Positions 48,009 through 60,091 of a stretch of 64,000 nt of DNA are shown in pieces. The stretch is from Gerris lacustris (lineage: Eukaryota > Arthropoda > Insecta > Hemiptera > Gerridae): the NCBI GenBank assembly GCA_951217055.1, contig OX578280.1, positions 620,001-684,000 of the forward strand, in the 5' to 3' direction. The first letter of the stretch is position 1. The number at the start of each line of letters is the position of its first letter. The notes under the pieces are model-generated. The model made no database searches. It saw only the letters and a list, made by a program, of their open reading frames with translations, and was not told the DNA's origin. The position numbers and the translations under genes are program-made.

Positions 48009-48130
48009 GGGTACTTGTTAGTTAGGAGCCCTCCCTAAAAGTTAGAAGTGATCTCTAACCACTTCTAACGTTAGAAGTGATCTCTAACCACTTCTAACGT
48101 TTAGTGAGGGGGTCCCGACTGACAAGTACC
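48009..48130. mobile_element. 122-bp foldback MITE
   Basis: GGTACTTGTTAG...CCCTCCCTAAA at the left pairs with TTTAGTGAGGG...CAAGTACC at the right. Inside, GTTAGAAGTG and CACTTCTAAC form two tandem 30-bp hairpin units. Located in the divergent spacer. Confidence 0.85.
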
Positions 48131-48439
48131 GATTTTTGTAGTTACATAGAGGTTTTTATTTATTTTTTAGAATTCATTTCTGTGTTAAGTACTGAGGGTA
48201 TCTGTTTGTTACCTCAGCAGGTACAGATTGCTCCCTCTATTTTGTCCTAATCTTCTGCAGCCTGTAGCTAGGCCTCCCTTTTTATTTCTTTACTTGTATT
48301 TTTAGTCACTTGGTAGCCATCAGGTATTTTTCATTACATTTATTTCAGTTTATATTTTAACTTAATTATTGTTTCAATTCTATTTTTACTTGTTTTACAA
48401 TCGAATGTTACCTTGTTTTACAAGTTTTAAGTTTAAGTT

Positions 48440-48570
48440 TGTTACTTGGTTTGTAGATTATCTGAAGAAGGGCTTTAGAACAGCCAAAACCTGTTAACTG
48501 TTGCAATTTCAATCATTTTGTGCCAAGACTTTGTTTGGTTATTGAAGTGCACCTCTTTAATGATGATATC
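48440..48570 (+). repeat. Dispersed repeat family F, single arm
   Basis: ATCTGAAGAAGGGCTTTAGA, ACAGCCAAAACC and GACTTTGTTTGGTTATTGAA match the arms of the inverted pair at 57934-58196. Confidence 0.75.
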
Positions 48571-48799
48571 TGCCAGGGAGGTGAGCCTTGTCATCTCATG
48601 ATGACAAGGAGTAGATGAGTGAATTGGCTGCATCCTCCTTCCTGTAATAACCAGTAATGTCTTGGTAATGTAGCGCGTCAAACAAACAGCAAAAACAAAT
48701 AATGTTATAAGCTGTACAACTTATGCCACTGGCATCAACAGTTGCTAAGAGGTTTCACAGTACATTAAGTTGTTGTTTCTTGTTTACAGATTGTTAAAG

Positions 48800-50963
48800 A
48801 TGTCGATTGTAACGAGAACAACTCATGTGACTAAGAAAGGTTGTGCCGTGTCTGTACAAGACGTGACGGCTTTCTTCTGCTCCATCAGAAGTTCGGGCGC
48901 TTTCGACATCGATTCGTTTACTCGAGTTATCAACTTGATCAGAGGAAGATTGTTCTTAGTCGCACTGAACTTCCAGGACAGCGATTATTTGGAACTGGAC
49001 CAAGATGATTTCAACAGTCAGTTGCTAAACGCTTTGTTACTACCTCTTGTAACTTCTTCTTTGTGGCGGACAGTTTTGAATTCTCACAACTTTTTGAAAT
49101 TTCAAGAAAAAATCAGAGACAAGAAGAATCCGGAGATTTTTCCTCATCAAAGGTGAGTTGTACTGTAATATCATTAATAATTTGATATTCTACTTGCAAT
49201 AAGATATGATCTGAAAACATTTTGAATGCCGATGTCCGTTGTTACAAATAATATTCTTACGTATTCCTGATTCAGTGTAATTTTTCTTTTTTTACACATT
49301 TGCCGTTGAATGAATTTTATTAAATAATAAAAAAAATATATGTAAGCGAACTGACAAATAATCATGTGATAATACTTGGAGTAAGTACCAAGTAAAGTAT
49401 TTATTACAAGGCTTAGGTTTGATTAAGGGATACTCGTACAATCCTGCACTGTATGAATTGTAGCAGGGTAAGAAATGAAAGATGAAGAGTCTGTTGTTGC
49501 GGTTTACTGGCTCATTATGGGCGCTTGTTTTACATGGCTGTCAAGACATGAGCTTGTTACAGCACTGGTGAGCCACCACTTTGTGCCACATTAATGAGAC
49601 AAGTCTCACAACTTTATGTCCATTCCAATTCATTTTGTATTGTGTTTTGTTTCTAATTTCATTTTTTTCATTTTTAGCCAAATAAGTAAATTAAGTTACA
49701 CAAAGTCTGACTTGGATGTAAAATGCGTAAAGAAACTTGAAGATTGTCTGGAGAATTTTCAACAAATTATTGATCTCAAAGTTGCTTTACCCAAGAAAAG
49801 GTGCGAAATCCTTCACACAAAAGGAAGATTTATCGACGATAGGAAAACTTACGATCATAGGTAACATTATTTTTATATTACATTTTATTTCTCTTTTGTT
49901 ATTCAGCTTTTTATTACCACTTTTTCACTCATATAAAGAGAAAGTATTGTGGTGGCGTGAAAATTTGATTTTAATGGATTTACACATTTTGAGGTGCCAT
50001 GAGTCCAAAGAAAATAGATTTAAAGAGGGCGGGTAAAGAGGAGGGGTGATTGTACTAATTGAGTATTTCTCGGTCTAGTTCTATTGTTGTTTGTTGACTT
50101 CTAAGACTTGTAGAAACATTTGAAGGCTTAATTCGGGATTGGGTATCGATATCGTCAGAGGAAATTATTCTTCAGTGTTGCTTAATTGGTTAGAGCTCCC
50201 GCACACTGGATATGAGGGGGGAGGTCTGTGGTTTTGAGTCCCAGAGCTGAAGTTTATTTTTCTCTGTCTGTCTCCCTTTATAAATAGTAATTATGATTTG
50301 ATTTAAATTAAAAATTTAAACGTTTTGAGTATGAATACTAACAATAACTTGTAAAAATTAAATATACTTATGAAAACACGAAAACTAATTAATGGAAAAC
50401 ACTGGGCTAAGCAATTATGAACTTGTACATGAGAAAGTTTGTCTGAGTTGTCTTGAACTGATTTTTTTAGCAAATGAATGGTGTAATAAAATGATTACCT
50501 ACTTTCTAGTATTGAATAATAGTGTGGGTGTGCTGATGAAACAGTAATCAATTATAAAAGCTTGGAAAATATCACTTTTTAGAACTACAAAATGGCTCAG
50601 AGGACCTTGTTATGACTATTAACAGACTTCATAAAAAAAACTATATAAAAAAGACTATATAAAAAAAAGAAAATGGACCAAAATTTGATCAATTTTTGTA
50701 ATAATTTAGGGTTGAAATGTCTGCACAGACCCCTTATTATTATTTATTATAATATTGATAGTCTAAAACTAATACGTAGCCATGTTTTTTATTTCTGTAG
50801 GATGGAAAGAAAAAAAGAAATCTACAAAAAGAATATAAAGTTCATCTCCCGGATATCCTTGGAATTAATCAAAGTTTCGATGGCTCGAGATCCTTGTTCC
50901 ACCGGTAAAGAAATCAATAAAATTAAAATGAGGTGCTGTAGAAATCTCAATACATTTGTATAA
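48800..50963 (+). CDS. Unrecognised 232-aa protein, three coding exons
   Basis: The exons are 48800-49152, 49678-49860 and 50801-50963. The junctions are AAAG/GTGAGT...TTTTTAG, CATAG/GTAACA and TTCTGTAG, both introns in phase 2, and the frame stays open to TAA. A polypyrimidine-AG acceptor ending at 48789 just before the ATG implies a separate 5'UTR exon. Exon 1 encodes MSIVTRTTHVTKKGCAVSVQ, then alternating hydrophobic/charged stretches (LIRGRLFLVALNF, LLNALLLPLVTSSLWRTVL). Exons 2 and 3 are Lys-rich and helical, with several Cys (CVKKLEDC, KMRCC) and no zinc-finger spacing, signal peptide or membrane span. I do not recognise a family. Codon use is not AT-extreme, unlike the surrounding repeats, which supports selection. 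The stop lies only a few bases before a 22-bp minisatellite. Confidence 0.75.
49935..50475 (+). mobile_element. Chimeric SINE: family E head and tail around SINE S1 body, in intron 2
   Basis: GAGAAAGTATTGTGGTGGCG plus TTTACACATTTTGAGG is the E head. 50050-50350 is S1 (tRNA-like part at about 50173-50250, then TTATTTTTCTCTGTCTGTCT). 50376 onward is the E tail (AAACTAATTAATGGAAAACA). It sits in the last intron of the 232-aa gene. Confidence 0.7.
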
Positions 50964-50966
50964 TGT

Positions 50967-51110
50967 AACAGCCTTACATCAAGTACCCAGTCAGGCTTAC
51001 ATCAAGTACCCAGTCAGCCTTACATCAAGTACCCAGTCAGGCTTTCATCAAGTACCCAGTCAGCCTTACATCAAGTACCCAGTCAGCCTTACATCAAGTA
51101 CCCAGTCATC
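50967..51110. repeat. 22-bp minisatellite, about 6.5 copies
   Basis: The unit is CTTACATCAAGTACCCAGTC plus AG, starting just after the stop codon of the upstream gene, so it may be transcribed in its 3'UTR. Confidence 0.95.
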
Positions 51111-51121
51111 ATGTATTATTA

Positions 51122-51351
51122 CAGTGTGCGTCTTACCAGTTGTCACTTTTGACCCTCAGATTGGCCAACCTAAATGAGGAAAAAAAATAAAGCCACTAAG
51201 GCTGAGGGAGGTTGGGGTCAGTGACATTTTTGTTTGCCTAGTTGGCTCGACCTTCTAGACTTCAAAAGGCTGAGCTCTGATTGGCTGGCCACCCTAATGT
51301 TTCTGATTTTCCCCTCGCTATTAAAACTCACAACTCATAACGTGCAGACTG
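51122..51351 (-). mobile_element. TA-flanked MITE (family M), reversed copy
   Basis: The ends CAGTGTGCG and CGTGCAGACTG and the interior (CAGATTGGCCAACCT, AATAAAGCCACTA) match the complement of 57252-57525. TA is on both sides. Confidence 0.7.
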
Positions 51352-51475
51352 TAAGATCAATGAAAACATATATTTACATATTTTTGTATCGAATATTAAT
51401 TTTTTACTTGTTTAATTGAGAGTTGTTAAAATGTTTTAATTTTTTTTATATTTATTGTACAGTCGGTTTAATTGT

Positions 51476-51727
51476 TTAGTTAGTATAGTTTAAAGGACTT
51501 GATAGACAAGCTGACTGTGTCAGGTGTGAACCCCTGATGCAGTCAGTTGGCACTATGATATATCGGGCGTTGCACCTGATCTAGGCTCACTCGGGTGGCT
51601 GACTTCCGATCTCATGTGCAGATCGGTGCTCTGCCTACAAACCATCTGATTTTTAGCCAGATCTGATCGAATAGGGCCGACCCCCTGACCGAAGCAGGTC
51701 GTCTTTGGGCCCTATTAAAAAAAAAAC
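51476..51727 (+). mobile_element. Retroposon 3' end with poly(A) tail
   Basis: A GC-richer block with several small hairpins (e.g. CAGATCGGTGC around 51620) ends in GGGCCCTATTAAAAAAAAAA. It looks like the 3'UTR of a non-LTR element or a SINE; no coding part remains. Confidence 0.45.
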
Positions 51728-52404
51728 ATATTTATATATTTGACATGTATTTGCAAATACAACCTGCGTCTCTAATTATTTCCTTTTTTTAAAAAAATAT
51801 ATATTTTTTTTATAATGTATGCCTGACTTTAATTAAACTCCCTATAGATAATTGTTTTTATTATTCACCGGAGTGAGAGATATCAAACACAATGAGGAAC
51901 CAATTATTAAACCTAAAAATTAGTTGAATTATATTTGTCATTTTAGGACGAGGTAAGTGTTTCAATTCCTTTTATTGCTAATAACTCAACTTGTTTATTT
52001 AATGTATTATCAGAATAGGGGTGGGGGGCGGAAGCACTAAGCAGGTCGAGTGAGAAGTAATGTTGTGAGGCCAGACCAAGCTAACATCGACCATGTTTAG
52101 AAACTGAGTCCAGACATCGGTTAGTTAACCGTTACATTACCTTTGCGGTGCTTAATATACAAGTTGAAAGCATTCATTTGAACGTCAAGTAATTTTGTGA
52201 AACGGTATTTTATCTTTTTATTTCCTATTACTAGGAAACTTACTGATAAAAATAATACATATTTTTATCTTGAGCACTCTCACCAGCATGACACACGGTT
52301 TATGTTTATTTATCCGGTCGACTGCTGCCTTCCACATGGCCCCTACCCAACTAGAATTATCCAAAGCCGCCGTAACACTAACGACAACAAACTGCTGGTC
52401 AACC
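51728..52404. other. Gene-free
   Basis: AT-rich; nothing supported. Confidence 0.4.
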
Positions 52405-53470
52405 TTAAGGTGTTGTATATTTTGTAATCTACTCTTAAATACCTTTCATTTGATACCCCACACTAAATATCAAAAACAATATCCGCCATTTTGGATTCCC
52501 AGTTAATCTGATCAAATTACTATTCTTATTTTTTCTATGACTCAGTAGACCGCACATTTTTTTGTCCATTTAGTACCAACAGAAATAATAATCCATGAGA
52601 TAGCGTCCAAAAAAGTGTCCGACTAACGTCAAGCTAGAATTGTATGTACAAGTTAATCTTGAAGTGCGTTTCAAGAATATGTGTTGGGCTAAGTTCATCT
52701 GTACGGCATAACTTGGCAATAGGCATTTGAAAAAAACAAACCGGTGGAGAGCGGCCATATCCTGCCAATTACATGATCCTGAGTACAGGATTAGTTAGCA
52801 GACCGAAAATCAAGTTGATGTTATTTGTCACTTGATAGGTTAGTTATTCAAATATTACTCCAAATCAAAGTGGTTACCTATCAAGTGACAAACTAACATC
52901 AACTTGATTTTCAGTCTGCTAACTAATTTTGTACTCAGGATCATGAAAATCACCATAATTGGTGAGACATGGCCGATCTCCATCAATTTGTTTTTTCAAA
53001 TGCCTATTGCCAAGCTATGTCTTGCAAACGAAGTTAGCCGACCACATATTCTTAAAAGGCTCTACAAGATTAACATGTACACAAAGTTCCAGCTTAATGT
53101 TAGTGAGACACTTTTTTGCTCGCTATCTCCTCGACTATAAGGTTTTAAGGGAGAGGGGACACACAACATTTTGATGTTTTTGACAAATTGGCATAAAAAA
53201 ATAAACTATTTCCTTGTTTTATATATTTGTAATCTACTCTTCAATACCTTTTATTTGATACCCCACTAAAAATGTGAAAAAAAAGTTGTTTTGTGGGACA
53301 TAATTATCCACTATTTTGGATTTGAAGGGCTGATAATTTTGAGTTGGCCATGTTTTTACTTTTTAAATAAAAAAAGAAAAGAAATATCTTTTTTCAGTGA
53401 CTGGAACTGTACAGAGTGTTAGACAGACAGACAAAAACTTAAAAATAGTACTATTGCTGGTGACGGATTA
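52405..53470 (-). repeat. Dispersed repeat family B, copy 3, split by an inverted repeat
   Basis: The left part (to about 52560) and right part (from about 53145) align with 22790-23400, including CTTTCATTTGATACCCCAC and GAACTGTACAGAG. The middle is the inverted repeat listed next. Confidence 0.75.
52590..53140. repeat. Large inverted repeat, arms about 250 bp
   Basis: GAGATAGCG...AGGCATTTGAAAAAA...CATGATCCTGAGTAC...TTGTCACTTGATAGGT is followed after about 33 bp by its diverged complement. Both arms encode the same pseudo-peptide (FFKCLLPSYA/FFKCLLPSYV) on opposite strands, so the duplicated unit is one dispersed repeat in head-to-head copies. Confidence 0.85.
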
Positions 53471-54261
53471 CTTATTTCCACTTATAAGGTGTCCTATGAG
53501 GGCTTGTTTATTTATTAATCTACTTGCGGCAGCAAAATGAGGCATTATTGAACTGATTTTGGGCACAGAAATGTGATTTTACTGCCCAGGCAGCAACATT
53601 TTTATTGTTATAATGTTGGCAATAACTGTTTATACTATTATCTCTATCTTATTACATTATGTATTATAGTTTAATAAGTAAAATTTAATAAATCAACGTT
53701 TTAATATTTAAATAATTTTGTTTATATTTGTTAATTCTGATAAATAAGTTCAATGAATAGTAGATCTTTAATTAAAAAAATAGTGGAGTCACTGACCGCA
53801 CTGCAGCTTCATGTAAACATCCATATTATTATTGTTGAAGTCATTCTAGATTAGACTGGCTACTTTTCTTGATTTATCTTACTTACTTCTTTTCTTAGCA
53901 GTAGAAGATATCTTTAATACTTTTAGTCATTTCTTAGTAAAAATAATAATATATATAAATATTTTACATTGCGTGCATTATTCATTCAGAAGTTATGTAT
54001 GTTATAAGTGTGTTTTGTATTTTGTTGTTATAGCTTCAGTTTGCTATTCTCAATTGTTATTATTCCCTTCATATTTGATTTCTTTATCAACATTAATTTT
54101 AGTTAACACTTATGTTATTATCTTATTAATATGACACATAGTAATTGACTATGTTATATTAATAAAGATAGTATTTTAGCAGTTTCATATTTCTGCCGCC
54201 CGTAGATAAAATATTGTATGCAACAGCAACAAGGCAACAAAGGAAACATTTCTGCATTGTT
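53471..54261. other. Gene-free AT-rich stretch
   Basis: Nothing supported. Confidence 0.4.
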
Positions 54262-54390
54262 TATTCATTGCCTGCCCGCTTCGCCTCGGCAGTTAATTAT
54301 CATAGCCTGTCCTCGCCTTCGGCTCAGAGGCTAATCTAATCACTCATCAGTAAAATTCCATTTTGCTGCCAAGTTACATAAATAAACACT
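54262..54390. repeat. Dispersed repeat family H, copy 2
   Basis: Shares CCTCGCCTTCGGCTC and AAATTCCATTTTGCTGCC with 14196-14330 in the same orientation. Confidence 0.65.
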
Positions 54391-54592
54391 AAAGTGGTAC
54401 AACTGTTTGATTGCACTAAAGTGGTACAACTGTTTGATTGCACTAAAGTGGTACAACTGTTTGATTGCACTAAGGTGGAACAACTGTTTGATTGCACTAA
54501 AGTGGAACAACTGTTTGATTGCACTAAAGTGGAACAACTGTTTGATTGCACTAAAGTGGAACAACTGTTTGATTGCACTAAAGTGGAAGTGA
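54391..54592. repeat. 27-bp minisatellite, 7.5 copies
   Basis: The unit is AAAGTGGTACAACTGTTTGA plus TTGCACT; GGTAC changes to GGAAC from the fourth copy. The length is a multiple of three and frames are open on both strands, giving four spurious repetitive peptides. Confidence 0.97.
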
Positions 54593-55616
54593 CATTGTTA
54601 GTTACAAATGTTGTACACTTAAGATTGAAACTTTTACCAGGATCTGGCTGAATAGTGAACAAACTAAATGACTTTACATTCGGTCAAGCATCATTCCCAT
54701 CAAATTAAAATTATACAAATAAACATTTATCTAAAAATAATGATTTATTAACATCCCGTACAAAAATATTTAACAAAATTAAATTAAACAAAAAATGATA
54801 CAACACATACAATACCAATATATATTTCATCTTATGAAAAATAAATCAACGGTTTACATTTTATTTACATCACTAGGTTTCTAGAAAATGCCATTAATTA
54901 GAAGGCATTGCTCACTTCCAATCACAAAACCTACTTCAAAAATAAACTTTTATGTAAAAAAATATTATAATTGTGTGAGGCAGAATTTAAGGGAAGGCAC
55001 AAGAAAGCACTGTGTAGGCTTCACATTACACATCGTTTTGGTTTTTATTTTATTGTGTATTCTTTTGTTTTTATTCAGATTTTCTGTGCTTTTTTTTTTA
55101 CTTTATCACCCGATAATATTTTAAATATAAAGAGATAATCTGTTTAATTTAGCTAATATTAGTTAACAATTACAGATAAATGATTTTACTTTTGAGTCCA
55201 ATTCAATATGAGAGTAAGCCACAAAATTTTACTTGAAGCAAGCAACAGGTGCATATCGTATTTTTTCAAGCAAATGTGAAAAATATATAGTTTCTTAATG
55301 GTAGTTGTTATTCTTGGGGAAATACAAAAGAAAAAGTAGAGAAACAATGTTTTTAAAAAGGTAATCCCAAGGAATTAATTTAAGTTTGTTTGGTTTACAA
55401 GAAATCAACAAGTTTAGCATTTAATTTATGAATTGCGTACTCTGTTTTGTGCATCAAGATTTCTCATTGCTAGTTCTTATTTACAAATATACAACTCCTA
55501 GATCTTTGTAGGTACCCCCCCCCCTCCCTTTTTCCTTATATAATATAATAGTATAAAGTATAATTAGAATAAAATAATTTATTATTAGTGAGGTAGCTAT
55601 TGAAAAGGTTTACTAC
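54593..55616. other. Gene-free; a single 78-aa AT-driven frame
   Basis: The frame 54888-55124 ends in a hydrophobic Leu/Phe run typical of AT-rich translation, with no other support. A C-rich tract lies at about 55516-55527. Confidence 0.35.
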
Positions 55617-55618
55617 TA

Positions 55619-56404
55619 CAGTAGAGTCTCGCTAATCCGGGTTTAACGGGACCGAACCCAGTCTGGATTATCGAAAGTCCGGATTAAACGGAATCAGTTT
55701 TAATGTGTCTGTAGAACAAGCTTTAGTAGAGTAAAACTATTAAAATCGAGGTTTTTATAGTAAAAATTTCTTCTATTAGTCTCCAAAACATTCTTGTACA
55801 ACGTAGGTCCACTATTTAAGTTAAGAGCTGTACTGTCACCAGTCAAATATCAAATGAATTAAAATAAAATGACAATCTATTACGTAGGTGGCAGGTATAG
55901 AAGGGACTTGCTGAGAAACAGGCTGAGTTCCGATATGAAATTCGAGGAGTGATAATCATTTCACAAAAATTTGAAACATTAGACATTGTTGGCTTGGCAA
56001 AATTTCATGGAACTGGGTTGAGCCGCCGCTACATGTTTCTTAAAACCCTTCCCCATCTCAGTCACATATAATTGTACTTCCTGGAATACACTTCCTTTAT
56101 ATCTTCCGCCCTACATTTCTATGGAACCGAAACAGATTTATCGATGTTCTTACTTATTCTTAAATCTGTTAATTTTTAACAAAATACCGGGTATTCCTCG
56201 TGTTAGACTGTTTGAATATACACCTATAAAATATACTAGGAACAATTTTATACATTTTAATAGACAATAAAAGCAGAAACTCCAATTATCTTAACAATTA
56301 ATAAATCTTAACAGGCCCTGGTTCCAATTTGTACATAGTTTTTGGCCCGTCCGGATTATACGGATGTCCGGACTAGCGGGGTCCGGATAAACGAGACTCT
56401 ACTG
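55619..56404. mobile_element. pogo/Tigger-like MITE, TA flanked
   Basis: The ends CAGTAGAGTCTCGCTAATCC and GGATAAACGAGACTCTACTG are inverted repeats, with TA at 55617-55618 and 56405-56406. GTCCGGATTA recurs near both ends. 786 bp, no transposase. Confidence 0.92.
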
Positions 56405-56406
56405 TA

Positions 56407-57249
56407 TTTAAAATAAAGAGTATTTTCAACCATCACCATATTTGTTGCTTATTGTAAAATTACTGATAGAACGAAAAATGTTATCTCTAAGAAATTTGAA
56501 AGTTTTCCAGTGTAGATAAGTTCTTAAAAGATACTATTCTTAATGAGTTTAAGTATAATAATATTTTATGCAATTTGTTGTCGGGAATACCACACAAACT
56601 AGCAAGTTATAGTTAGGAAACATTTTACAGGATGCGGCAACATAACTTGCTTTTCTGATGTCATAATAAACTTAAAATTTTCTATTAGACGATAAAAAAA
56701 TGATAATGATGTCTTTTATTACTTTTTGTTTGATTGCATTTTGAAATGGGTAAGAAGTTATCCTGCTGCACATCGTAGTATTATGTTAAAATCTAACTAT
56801 TACCAAACATTTTCTGTTGTGAAGAAACTTAAAACCTGGTAAAGAAGTTTACTAATGATAAAATATGAACTAAACATCAAAAAAGCGATTAACTTAAACA
56901 TATTAATTCCTAAAAATGTTTCATAAGGTTAATAATTTATCTATCGGTTAAGTAGTTAATATACATTTCTATGGTACATATAGACCAGTGGTAACTTATT
57001 TAGTGTTGAATCATAAGAGATTCTTGATATATTCAACTGAAACCAACTTTTCTTACTTGGAATTTTCAAATTACACTCAACCATAATTTTAAAAATTTAA
57101 ATCTAGCCACATCAAGAGAAAAAGAAGCGATCAGTAGTTTATTAAGATTTCTCCCAATTTTTAGATTAAAAAAAATATATTTGATTCCTTTCATTTAGAC
57201 AGTAAACTGTTTGGTGGACGGTGGTTGTTTAACAATAAGAATTTTGACT
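56407..57249. other. Gene-free AT-rich stretch
   Basis: Nothing supported. Confidence 0.4.
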
Positions 57250-57251
57250 TA

Positions 57252-57525
57252 CAGTATTCTCACGACTAGAATTAGTGCGTTGACAGCGTGGGAAAAACTA
57301 GCAAATGGGGTGACGAACCAATGAGAGCTCGAGATTTTCCCGGACAAAAGGTCGGGCCAACTAGGCAAAGATAAATGCCTTAAGTGGAGGGGGAGAGGCC
57401 CTCTGGATAACCATATAAGAAGGCTTTGTAGTGGCTTTATTTTTTCCCCCAGAGAGGTTGGCCAATCTGTGTGTCACTCAATTTCCCGCGCTGTCAACAC
57501 ACTAATTCTAGTTGTGAGAATACTG
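57252..57525. mobile_element. TA-flanked MITE (family M)
   Basis: CAGTATTCTCAC...CTAGAATTAGTG...GTTGACAGCG pairs with its complement at the right end (about 48 bp). TA is on both sides (57250-57251, 57526-57527). Related to 51122-51351. Confidence 0.88.
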
Positions 57526-57620
57526 TAGGTAAACTCCCCAGATTAGTAACTGTTTGTTATTCACTGTGTATCCCTTCTTTAGTACAAGTTAGGGTATTTG
57601 CATTTACTCTAAACACATAC

Positions 57621-59069
57621 CGTAAAATCTCGCATATAATACACAAGCTGAATTTAGGACTGAAAATTCAGGAAAATTAAAAATTTTCATACAATGAGGA
57701 GGATCATTTTATGGTTGTGAGCATTCCTCACAAGATTACAATTTTTTTAAATGTAATTTAGGTATTTTTAAGAGGAAAATTAACAATGTTATTTAGATTT
57801 AGTTTCTCATTGGCACCATAACACCTTCTTGGACTCATTTTCCTTTTGGTAACGAAAGCACTTAATAATAACAATTATTAAGATCATCGACTGTGTTTTT
57901 CTCCAGTGTGTGAAAGCGACTCATCAAAGAAGAGATGTAGTTCAATAACCAAACAACGTCTTCACACAAAATAATTGTATTTGTAACAATTGACCGGTTT
58001 CGGCTGTTCTAATGCAGCCTTCTTCAGATAAACTATGTAGGTTATAAGGCGACTTTAAAAATGCATGTGAGTCTCCTTATAACTTACACAGTTTATCTGA
58101 AGAAGGCTGCATTAGAACACCAGTCAATTGTTACAAATACAATTATTTTGTGTGAAGACGTTGTTTGGTTATTGAACTACACCTCTTCTATAACAATTAT
58201 TACCTAAAACACAGAAATGAGTTTTTTTTTAAGTTAATTTTTTGTTTTGTATTTTGTTACCAAACTGTCATTTGAAATGTTTTGTATTGTTTCCTATATA
58301 ATCTGTAAAACGTATCTTTAAGAAAGCCAATGTACTTTTTGTAAGTTAAGTAAAAGTACTACTTATCAGTGTGCATAGCCTTGGTTTTTCTTTCTAGTTT
58401 AGAGTTTCACGCCTGCTGGTATCAAAGTTCCGATTCCAGCAGCGACACTGATAGATGAGCAGTAACTCTAGTAAAAACGGTATCAGTAAATAGTGACTAG
58501 CATCGGAACCCACCTAATATTCTAATATAAATTTAAACAATGTTCTCTTTCAAAAAATGCCAATCATTTAGAGGAACACAGTAATGCATGTGATTATAAT
58601 AATATGTAGAAGGCCGGCGGGGGCCTTTGGGCTCAACATTACAATAAAAATAGTTCTCGGTAATCAGGCCGCTGATAACCGATAACAAAAAGTTAAAATA
58701 AAATGAGTTGAAATCTAAAATGATAAAGATTTTATAATTCGGCATAAATAAGACTGTTAAAATAAACACACGATAATTATTTAAGTGGCTTCATGTGATC
58801 ACCTAAATGCAAAATAAAAAGATGAAATCAGGTGTGAACAGTCATTTCTTTTATTAAAAGAAACATTTAATTTCATATTATGATACTTGTAGACATGTAG
58901 TGTAGCAAGTAATCGAAATGTATGGTTATTTTTAATTTATCTACCAATAATGGAAAAAAGTCAAAGTAGAAAAATACGAAGGTAATTGTTTTCATTGTTT
59001 TCACTCGCATATAGATTGGAATGCTATTTCAGAAATAAAAATTGTGGGTATTATACACGAGATTTCACG
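57621..59069. mobile_element. TIR element of about 1.45 kb, non-autonomous
   Basis: The left CGTAAAATCTCGCATATAAT and the right end are inverted with few mismatches. The target duplication is unclear. The family F inverted repeat (57934-58196) is nested inside. No transposase frame. Confidence 0.6.
57934..58196. repeat. Family F inverted repeat, arms about 120 bp
   Basis: GTAGTTCAATAACCAAACAA...CACACAAAATAATTG... pairs with the right half nearly base for base. The left arm keeps GGTTTCGGCTG, but the right arm has lost that segment. Confidence 0.9.
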
Positions 59070-59107
59070 TTTTCAGGTTAAAAAAACTGCAGCTACATAA
59101 CTTATTA

Positions 59108-60089
59108 GAGGTTGACCAAGAAGTCATGAACACGGGAGAAACGGAAAGCTTAACTTCGTTTAAAATCGGAACTTCCGAGTAGTGCCGAAGTCAGTACAGT
59201 CGGGTGCTAAGACAATACCCATTTCTAGTTTGTATGACATGCGCAGTTACGTCAAATCTCACGAATAACAACAACAAGAAGGTTTCCAATCTGTTAGGTT
59301 TCCTGTTTTGTTTGTTTTTATACAATACGAATTATAGTCATAACTGTCACACAACAATTTTGATTTTGTACCATTCACCATGATGATGCAAATGCAAAGA
59401 ACGCTAAAAATAATGGGGTTGGAACAAACCTAATATTTATTTATTATAAAAATGATTGCTCTCCATGACAATTAATCAAAATAATATTAGCGAATTTCTA
59501 GTTTGCTTTTCCCCATTATATTTTTTATAAATAAAATAACCAGGAAAACTTATCTTAGAATCTCATTATTTGTATAATTTCTTCCTAATTTTGAATTCGT
59601 GTTATTATCCATGTTTTTAATAATACCAGGAAATTTAATTTACCAAAGAGAAAATTGCCAAAAACAATCCGAGAGAGGTAATAGTACAAATAATAATTCA
59701 CAAAAAATGAATAACTAAAATCCAGAAATAAGGAAAGTAACAAATAAAACAGAAATAAAAAAGTAAAAAATCAAACTCAGAAATAAAGAGGAAGAAAAAA
59801 AATCGATTAAGAAAGAAGCAAATTTATTTAGATTTAAAGAATATTATTGTGAATAATCAATAAATAATAATATAAAGATATTATCGTATATTATTGTGAT
59901 TTCTTATCAGGTACAGTGTTGCCTGTAGTAAACAATATTAAAAAAAATATAGAAGTTATCAAAAATAAACTTATTAATAACAAAAGAACAACACTGTATT
60001 TTTTGACAGTGGTCTATTTTAATAAAAACTGACTGTACATGGCGACACTAGCGCACTCCTCACATTTCCATGACTTCTTGGTCGACCTC
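59108..60089. mobile_element. Mariner-like non-autonomous element, TA flanked
   Basis: The ends GAGGTTGACCAAGAAGTCAT and ATGACTTCTTGGTCGACCTC are inverted (one mismatch), with TA on both sides (59106-59107, 60090-60091). The interior is AT-rich and has no DDE transposase. 982 bp. Confidence 0.8.
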
Positions 60090-60091
60090 TA

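Noticed and set aside
54336..54662. Four repetitive frames such as a 108-aa TLVQSNSCS repeat
   Set aside because: Product of the 27-bp minisatellite, open on both strands.
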